Positions 59,421 through 64,000 of a stretch of 64,000 bases of DNA are shown here, in pieces. Position 1 is the stretch's first letter. Every line of letters starts with the position of its first letter. The notes beneath the pieces are model-generated. The model did no database searches, had not been told where the DNA came from, and saw only the letters and a program-made list of their open reading frames with translations. Where the stretch lies: assembly GCA_038323835.1 (NCBI GenBank), contig JBBQHI010000015.1:1-64000 (forward strand). The letters run 5' to 3'. The stretch is from JACVRW01 sp038323835. Lineage in GTDB: Bacteria; Actinomycetota; Thermoleophilia; Solirubrobacterales; Thermoleophilaceae. The position numbers and the translations under genes were made by a program.

Positions 59421-60108
59421 ACGCATCCGGCCGGTAGTCGGCCTCCTTCTCTCGATTGCCCTGCCCGCAGCAGCGGCCGGCGGTGCGGCGGCCTGGCTCA
59501 GCCACCCCGACCGCGCCATCGGCCTCGCCCCCGCGCCGAAATCCGCGGACGCTAATACCAAGGCGGTGTCCGTCGACTCGCTGGTGGCCGCTCTCACGCT
59601 CGACCCGCGCCAGGCCAAGCATCACCTGAAGCTCCGGGCCCGCAGCCGTGATCACTCGCCGCCGCCCGGCGGGCGCCCGGGCGTGCCGGCGAGGATCTCG
59701 ATCCCGTCGGCCGACGCCTCCGGTCCCGTGGACCGCATGGGAGTGAAGGACGGCAGTCTCCGGATACCGCCTCCCGGCCGCGCCGGCTGGTTCGACGCCG
59801 GGCCCCGCCCGGGCGAGCTCGGGCGCTCGGTGATCGTGAGCCACGTGGACACCAAGGAGGGCCCGGCGCTCTTCTTCAATCTCCTGAAGCTCCAGCGGGG
59901 CAGCCCGGTGACCGTCCGGGACCGCCGCGGAGCGCTCCACCGCTTCGCCGTGGTGCGAAGGCGCGAGGTGAACAAGAAGCAATTCAGCCCCGCCGCCGTC
60001 TATGGCGACGCGGCACATCCCACTCTCGTGCTGATCACCTGCGGCGGTCCGTTCTCCGAGGACACGGGTTACCGCGACAACGTGATCCTCTGGGCCCGCG
60101 CCGTCTGA
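59389..60108 (+). CDS. Class F sortase
   Basis: 239 residues from TTG 59389; GTG 59407 is an equally good start. The N-terminal signal-anchor is 'RPVVGLLLSIALPAAAAGGA'. The sortase beta-barrel has 'PARISIPSADASGPVDRMGV', the catalytic His in 'GRSVIVSHVDTKEGPALFFN', the Cys in 'PTLVLITCGGPFSEDTGY' and Arg in 'YRDNVILWARA'. Class F sortases cleave an LPxTG-like motif and attach proteins to the actinobacterial cell wall. It overlaps the end of the DUF4397 gene by 32 bases, so that protein is the likely substrate. A tail piece of the hairpin repeat ('GAGCACCGGACCAG', 60107-60120) sits at its stop. Confidence 0.85.
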   Translation: MSWPAAVGGTRRIRPVVGLLLSIALPAAAAGGAAAWLSHPDRAIGLAPAPKSADANTKAVSVDSLVAALTLDPRQAKHHLKLRARSRDHSPPPGGRPGVPARISIPSADASGPVDRMGVKDGSLRIPPPGRAGWFDAGPRPGELGRSVIVSHVDTKEGPALFFNLLKLQRGSPVTVRDRRGALHRFAVVRRREVNKKQFSPAAVYGDAAHPTLVLITCGGPFSEDTGYRDNVILWARAV

Positions 60109-60155
60109 GCACCGGACCAGGCAAATCCCCGGCCTCGCCGTTATCGTGGCCGGGA

Positions 60156-61280
60156 GTGTCTGAGCTGAAGAACATCTCCCTGTCCCGAGGCGCGCCCTCC
60201 CTCGACATCATCGCCGTGCACGATCTGCGCGCAGCCGCGGACCGCGCGTTCGAGGCCGATCCCGGCGGCGTGTTCTCCTACGGGACCTCCGCCGGTTACC
60301 CGCGCCTGATCGCCTGGCTGGCGGACAAGCACGGCGTGGAGCCCGGGCAGGTGGTGGCCACCAACGGGTCGATGCAGGCCGATGCGTTCCTCTTCCAGGA
60401 GCTCGTGGGGCCCGGCGACCTCGTGGTGGTGGAGGCCCCGACCTACGACCGCACCCTGCTCGCACTCCAGAAGCTGGGGGCGGAGATTCTGGCCATTCCG
60501 CTCGAATCCGACGGGATCGACGTCGGCGCGCTCGAGGCGGCGCTGGACTCCGGCGCGCGGCCGCGCCTCGCCCACATAATTCCCAACTTCCAGAACCCGG
60601 CCGGATGCACGCTGTCGCTCGAGAAGCGCCGCCGCCTGCTCGCGCTGGCCGCGAAGCACGGGTTCACGATCTTCGAGGACGACCCCTACGTCGAGCTGCG
60701 CTTCGAGGGCGAGTCGCTCCCGACGATGCTCTCGATGGACGAGCACGGCACGGTCGTATACGCCTCCTCGTTCTCCAAGACGGTCTGTCCCGGCATCCGG
60801 GTCGGCTACCTGGTGGGCGCCCCTGAGACCATCGGCGCGATACGCCGCACCGCCACAGGCACCTACATCTCGCCGAGCATGGTGTCCCAGGGGATCGTGG
60901 CCGAGTTCTGCGTGTCGGGCGCGATCGACCGTTCGATCGCCACCGTCAAGGACGCGCTGCGGGAGCGCCGGGACGCCACCGCCTCTGCGCTCCGCGAGCA
61001 CTTCCCCGATGCCCGCTTCGTGACCCCCGAGGGGGGCTACTTCCTCTGGGTGGACCTGCCCGAGGGCACCGACGTCGCGGCGATGGAGTCGGCGGCCACG
61101 GAGCGCGGAGTGGTGTTCGTGAAGGGCACGGACTTCCTGCTGGAGGGCGGGGAGAGCTCCTTCCGCCTCGCCTACTCGGCGGTGCCGCCGGATCAGATCC
61201 AGGAGGGCATCGCCCGCCTCGCCGCCGCGCGCGCGGACCTCCCAGCGAACGCGGAAGAGTCGCTCGGCCAGCGCGCGTGA
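60156..61280 (+). CDS. PLP-dependent aminotransferase (class I/II, MocR/2-aminoadipate-like)
   Basis: 374 residues from GTG 60156. The PLP lysine is in 'YASSFSKTVCPGIRVGYLVG', the ring-stacking Asp and Tyr in 'IFEDDPYVELRFEG', and the substrate Arg near the end in 'SSFRLAYSAVPPDQIQEGIA'. 'GTSAGYPRLIAWLADKHGVE' and 'VVATNGSMQADAFLFQELVG' show the AAT-I domain layout of KYAT/LysN-type transaminases. No GntR domain is fused. It transfers an amino group between an amino acid (probably aromatic, branched or 2-aminoadipate) and a keto acid. Its last bases overlap the membrane protein start (GTGA). Confidence 0.87.
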   Translation: MSELKNISLSRGAPSLDIIAVHDLRAAADRAFEADPGGVFSYGTSAGYPRLIAWLADKHGVEPGQVVATNGSMQADAFLFQELVGPGDLVVVEAPTYDRTLLALQKLGAEILAIPLESDGIDVGALEAALDSGARPRLAHIIPNFQNPAGCTLSLEKRRRLLALAAKHGFTIFEDDPYVELRFEGESLPTMLSMDEHGTVVYASSFSKTVCPGIRVGYLVGAPETIGAIRRTATGTYISPSMVSQGIVAEFCVSGAIDRSIATVKDALRERRDATASALREHFPDARFVTPEGGYFLWVDLPEGTDVAAMESAATERGVVFVKGTDFLLEGGESSFRLAYSAVPPDQIQEGIARLAAARADLPANAEESLGQRA

Positions 61281-62014
61281 GCGGCTTCGAGCTCGCTCGC
61301 CCGCGCGACATCTCCGCCCTCTTCGCCGACGCGCTCGGGGTCTACCGCCGTCACCTCGGCACGTTCCTAGCGCTCTCGGCCGCGATCGTCGTGCCCGTGC
61401 ACCTGGCCGTGGACGGCATCGGGATGTCGGAGCTCACCGGCCCCTACGACTCGTCGCCGAGCGTGGCGGAGACCGCGCTGCCCACTGCCGTGAGCTTCCT
61501 GGTGATCGCGCCCCTGATCAGCGCCATCTGCATCCACGCGATCCGTTCCAGCGCCTCCGGCACGCCTCCCCGGGCGCGCGAGGCGCTGCAGTCGGGGCTC
61601 GACGCCTTCGCGCCGATCTTCCTCGCCGTGGTGCTCGCGGGCATCGGCATCGCCGCGGGACTGGTGCTCCTCGTGGTACCCGGCGTCTTCGTGGCCGTGC
61701 GCTGGTACTTCGTGCCGCAGGCGGTGATGATCGACGGCGCCCGCGGCATGCGGGCGCTTTTTCGCTCCGGAGAGCTGGTGCAGGGCTTCTGGTGGCGGAC
61801 CTTCGGCCTGCTGGCGGCGGCGAACCTGGCCGCCGTGATCCCCGGACTGGTGCTGGTCGCGCCGTTCGAGGCGATCGCGTCGAGCGCCGACCGCGCCGTG
61901 TGGTCGCTGGTGGGCACCGTGGCCACGGAGACGATCACCGCGCCCTTCGTGGCGCTGTTCTCCACGCTTCTCTACTACGACCTGCGCGTCCGCCGAAGGG
62001 GTGCGCTGGCGTAG
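61277..62014 (+). CDS. Multi-pass membrane protein resembling glycerophosphodiesterase membrane domains
   Basis: 245 residues from GTG 61277, overlapping the preceding stop by four bases. Five or six hydrophobic helices are visible, beginning 'LGTFLALSAAIVVPVHLAVD'. The 'DALGVYRRHLGTFLALS', 'VLLVVPGVFVAVRWYFVPQA' and 'FRSGELVQGFWWRTFGLLA' blocks match the widespread DUF975/GDPD-membrane-domain/YciC-like architecture seen in Actinobacteria. No enzyme motifs were found. It could be a scaffold or small-molecule channel. The function is unknown, and the link with the aminotransferase is only positional. Confidence 0.65.
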   Translation: MSGFELARPRDISALFADALGVYRRHLGTFLALSAAIVVPVHLAVDGIGMSELTGPYDSSPSVAETALPTAVSFLVIAPLISAICIHAIRSSASGTPPRAREALQSGLDAFAPIFLAVVLAGIGIAAGLVLLVVPGVFVAVRWYFVPQAVMIDGARGMRALFRSGELVQGFWWRTFGLLAAANLAAVIPGLVLVAPFEAIASSADRAVWSLVGTVATETITAPFVALFSTLLYYDLRVRRRGALA

Positions 62015-62052
62015 TAAACGCGCCCTTCCACCTCCAACTTATAACCCCCAGG

Positions 62053-62071
62053 GGGGCTTGATTCAAGCCCC
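62053..62071. promoter_or_regulatory. Rifamycin-associated element (RAE)-like palindrome
   Basis: Arms GGGGCTTGA and TCAAGCCCC around a single T. The arms GGGGCTTG/CAAGCCCC match the inverted repeat described as the RAE in front of rifamycin-inactivation genes in actinomycetes (recalled from the literature; no search run). It lies 65 bases before the monooxygenase ATG and overlaps the putative -35. Confidence 0.75.
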
Positions 62072-62088
62072 GGGGTGTGCCGCATAAT
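62058..62088 (+). promoter_or_regulatory. Candidate promoter overlapping the RAE
   Basis: -35 TTGATT (62058-62063) inside the palindrome, 19-base spacer, -10 CATAAT (62083-62088). The start site would be near 62095. The GGAGGAGG ribosome site (62121-62128) follows seven bases before ATG 62136. Confidence 0.55.
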
Positions 62089-62135
62089 CGCCCGCCGAAA
62101 TGTCAGGACCGACGGAAACTGGAGGAGGCGTGGCC

Positions 62136-63635
62136 ATGACCGAGCATGCGGTGGTGATCGCCGGCGGAGGTCCGACGGGGATGATGCTGGCGGGCGAATT
62201 GGCGCTGGCGGGCGTCGACGTGGTCATTGTCGAGCAGCGCGCCACCCCCGAACTCGCCGGCTCGCGCGCGGGCGGTTTGCACTCACGCACCATCGAGGTC
62301 CTCGAGCAGCGTGGAATCGCCGATCGGTTCCTCTCGGAGGGACAGCAGGCTCAGGTCGCGGGGTTCGCCTCGGTCCCTCTGGACATCAGCGACTTTCCCA
62401 CCCGGCACCCCTACGCGCTCGGGCTGTGGCAGAACCACATCGAGCGCCTCCTGGCCGGCTGGGTCGCCGAGCTGGCAATGCCGATCCATCGCGGCCGTGA
62501 GGTGACGGGTATCGCGCAGGACGACGCCGGTGTCGACGTCGAGGTGTCCGACGGCCGGTCGCTGCGAGCGGAGTACCTCGTGGGGTGCGACGGAGGACGC
62601 AGTGTGGTGCGTAAGGCAGCCGGCATCGAGTTCCCCGGGTGGGATCCGACCACGAGCAGCCTGATCGCCGAGGTCGGGGCGGTAGAGGAGCCGGAATTGG
62701 GCATCCGCCGGGATGCCCTCGGCGTCCATTCCTTCGGCCGGCTGGAGTACGAGATCCGCGACGGAGAGGTGGTCTACAAGGATGGGGGGCCTCTACGGGT
62801 CATGGTCACCGAGGAGCGCGTCGGAGCCACGGGCGAGCCCGGCCTGAGTGATCTCGGCGAGGCGCTCATCGCCGTCTACGGGACCGATTACGGGATCCAC
62901 AGTCCCACCTGGATCTCCAGGTTCACCGATATGACTCGTCAGGCCGCGGCCTACCGCGAAGGACGGGTCCTGCTGGCCGGCGACGCCGCACACGTGCATT
63001 CGCCGGTGGGTGGACAGGGCCTCAACACCGGCGTGCAGGATGCGGTGAACCTGGGATGGAAGCTGGGCCAGGTGGTGAACCGGACATCGCCGGAGAGCCT
63101 CCTGGACACCTACCATGCCGAGCGCCACCCGGTGGCTGCCCGCGTCCTGCGCAACACGATGGCGCAGACCGTGCTCCTTCGCGACGACGACCGTATCGTC
63201 GCCCTGCGCGACACCATGTCCGAGCTGCTGAGCATGGACGAGCCTCGCAAGCGGTTCGCCGCGATGATGTCCGGTCTGGGTGTTCATTACGACCTCGGCG
63301 AGGGACACCCGCTGCTCGGGCGCCGCATGCCCGATCTCGACCTGATCACCGCCGACGGGCCGCTGCGGGTCTTCACCCTGCTGCACCATGCCCGGCCGGT
63401 GCTGCTCAACCTCGGTGAGCCCGGCGACTTCGACATCACTCCGTGGGCGGATCGGGTTCAGTCGATCGACGCCGAATACGCCGGCACGTGGGAGCTTCCG
63501 GCGCTCGGAACGGTCACCGCGCCCACTGCCGTGCTGATACGGCCCGACGGATATGCCGCGTGGGTGGGAGACCGAACCGACCAGGGCCTCCCCGACGCGC
63601 TGACCACATGGTTCGGGCCGCCCACTGCGGCATAG
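62136..63635 (+). CDS. rox: Rifampicin monooxygenase-like class A FAD-dependent hydroxylase
   Basis: 499 residues from ATG 62136, chosen for the GGAGGAGG site; ATG 62100 has none. FAD-binding motif 'GGGPTGMMLAGELALAGVDV' near the start, DG motif 'LVGCDGGRSVVRKAAGIEFP', GD motif 'VLLAGDAAHVHSPVGGQGLN' and C-terminal thioredoxin-like domain ('PVLLNLGEPGDFDITPWADR'). The blocks 'IAVYGTDYGIHSPTWISRFT', 'DMTRQAAAYREG' and 'LLDTYHAERHPVAARVLRNT' closely recall Rox enzymes that oxidise rifamycins at the naphthyl ring and open the ansa bridge. The RAE-like element upstream supports this. A general aromatic hydroxylase remains possible. Codon use looks slightly less GC-rich than its neighbours. Confidence 0.8.
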   Translation: MTEHAVVIAGGGPTGMMLAGELALAGVDVVIVEQRATPELAGSRAGGLHSRTIEVLEQRGIADRFLSEGQQAQVAGFASVPLDISDFPTRHPYALGLWQNHIERLLAGWVAELAMPIHRGREVTGIAQDDAGVDVEVSDGRSLRAEYLVGCDGGRSVVRKAAGIEFPGWDPTTSSLIAEVGAVEEPELGIRRDALGVHSFGRLEYEIRDGEVVYKDGGPLRVMVTEERVGATGEPGLSDLGEALIAVYGTDYGIHSPTWISRFTDMTRQAAAYREGRVLLAGDAAHVHSPVGGQGLNTGVQDAVNLGWKLGQVVNRTSPESLLDTYHAERHPVAARVLRNTMAQTVLLRDDDRIVALRDTMSELLSMDEPRKRFAAMMSGLGVHYDLGEGHPLLGRRMPDLDLITADGPLRVFTLLHHARPVLLNLGEPGDFDITPWADRVQSIDAEYAGTWELPALGTVTAPTAVLIRPDGYAAWVGDRTDQGLPDALTTWFGPPTAA

Positions 63636-63646
63636 GAGAGGCGTCC

Positions 63647-64000
63647 TCAGCGGCCGTAGCGGTCCCGGCCCAGCACGAGCTGGTCCGGGAGGGCGGTGCG
63701 CGGCGGCGGTGAGGGGTCCGCGGTGACCGAGACGGTCTCGGCGACGCTGCGCGTGACCGACATCTGCTCATCGCCGGCGTCGATCACCACCTCGTCCCCC
63801 TTGTGCGAGAGCGTGCCCTCGAGCCCGGGTCGCAGGCCGCTGTCCATCAGGTAGTGCAGAAGGTCCTCGGCCTCGTTCTCGAAGCGCAGGACCGTGACCG
63901 TGGCGCCCTCTTCCACGTCGGCCAGAGGCACACCGAGCTCGCGCGCCCCCTCGAAGATCGGGTGCCCGTGGGGACAGGTCTTGGCGTCGCCGATCGCCTT
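63647..64000 (-). CDS. DtxR/IdeR-type metal-dependent regulator, C-terminal part (5' end outside window)
   Basis: The frame is open at the right edge and reads 'KAIGDAKTCPHGHPIFEGAR' and so on, ending at 63647; 117 residues are visible. 'CPHGHPI' corresponds to the metal-binding 'CPHGNPI' segment of DtxR/MntR/IdeR repressors. The rest ('VEEGATVTVLRFENEAEDLL', 'HYLMDSGLRPGLEGTL') is the SH3-like FeoA domain. The N-terminal winged helix lies outside the window. These proteins repress iron- or manganese-uptake genes when bound to metal. The target genes are not in the window. Confidence 0.85.
   Translation of the reverse strand, partial: KAIGDAKTCPHGHPIFEGARELGVPLADVEEGATVTVLRFENEAEDLLHYLMDSGLRPGLEGTLSHKGDEVVIDAGDEQMSVTRSVAETVSVTADPSPPPRTALPDQLVLGRDRYGR

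Noticed and set aside
57351..59618. Minus-strand extension of the anti-sigma-like frame over the DUF4397 gene
   Set aside because: The sequence turns Gly/Arg-rich and repetitive, mirroring the plus-strand acidic Pro-rich domain; real homology stops at ATG 57350.
60107..60120. Full copy of the hairpin repeat after the sortase gene
   Set aside because: Only the tail GAGCACCGGACCAG is present, without head or stem, so it is at most a fragment.

Overview
The window is a very GC-rich (about 70% by eye), gene-dense bacterial chromosome segment. GTG and TTG starts are common and many neighbouring genes overlap by the 4-base GTGA. Secreted proteins of the 'ALFIALGGTSAYA' type (49328-49954), a PQQ-propeller protein, a class F sortase with a DUF4397 partner, an IdeR/DtxR-type regulator and a fused MoaD-MoaE all point to Actinomycetota. 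The closest fit is probably the Thermoleophilia (Solirubrobacterales-like). That placement is inference. No rRNA, tRNA, CRISPR array, transposase, integrase or phage gene was seen.

Layout. 1-15198 is an exopolysaccharide/cell-surface glycan locus: a WecG-type transferase, two methyltransferases, a nucleotide-sugar dehydrogenase, an epimerase, glycosyltransferases including a GT2-GT4 fusion, a Wzy/ligase-like polymerase with a TPR tail, a polyprenyl-phosphate sugar transferase and a secreted beta-propeller. 15306-16547 encodes an ECF sigma factor carrying its own anti-sigma-type zinc finger. 16560-18660 is an eroded patch: two small intact enzymes, a duplicated gene-end fragment and a doubly deleted ABC transporter. 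18767-25189 (minus strand) runs moaD-moaE fusion, selA, GNAT, selB and a GH31 glycosidase, so the cell probably makes selenoproteins and molybdopterin. 25278-34541 holds a methylmalonyl-CoA mutase large subunit, a carboxyltransferase (PccB-like), a sulfatase-like hydrolase, transporters and small proteins. 34601-43188 contains an amidase and an assimilatory sulfate-reduction operon (sulfite reductase, cysH, cysD, cysN, then a P450 and a TauE/SafE exporter). 43171-56355 includes the biotin carboxylase (PccA-like), oxidoreductase, MFS, metallohydrolases and sucCD. Propionyl-CoA carboxylation, the mutase and succinyl-CoA ligase together outline propionyl-CoA to succinate, although the genes are scattered. 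56352-60108 is an anti-sigma-like / DUF4397 / sortase F cluster. The right end has an aminotransferase, a membrane protein, a rifampicin-monooxygenase-like gene preceded by a near-perfect rifamycin-associated element, and the 3' part of a DtxR-type regulator.

The most unusual signal is a dispersed repeat of about 45 bp found eight times (5239, 25213, 26916, 27083, 29996, 34546, 47979, 50471), plus two partial pieces. It consists of a head GAGGAGCGCAGC, a hairpin with mostly a GGT loop whose arms co-vary between copies, and a tail GAGCACCGGACCA. Copies lie in both orientations, at gene edges, between convergent genes, and in one case in frame inside a coding domain. No transposase is present, so it looks like a non-autonomous REP/MITE-like or RNA-structured element. 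All assignments come from reading the sequence; no searches were run.
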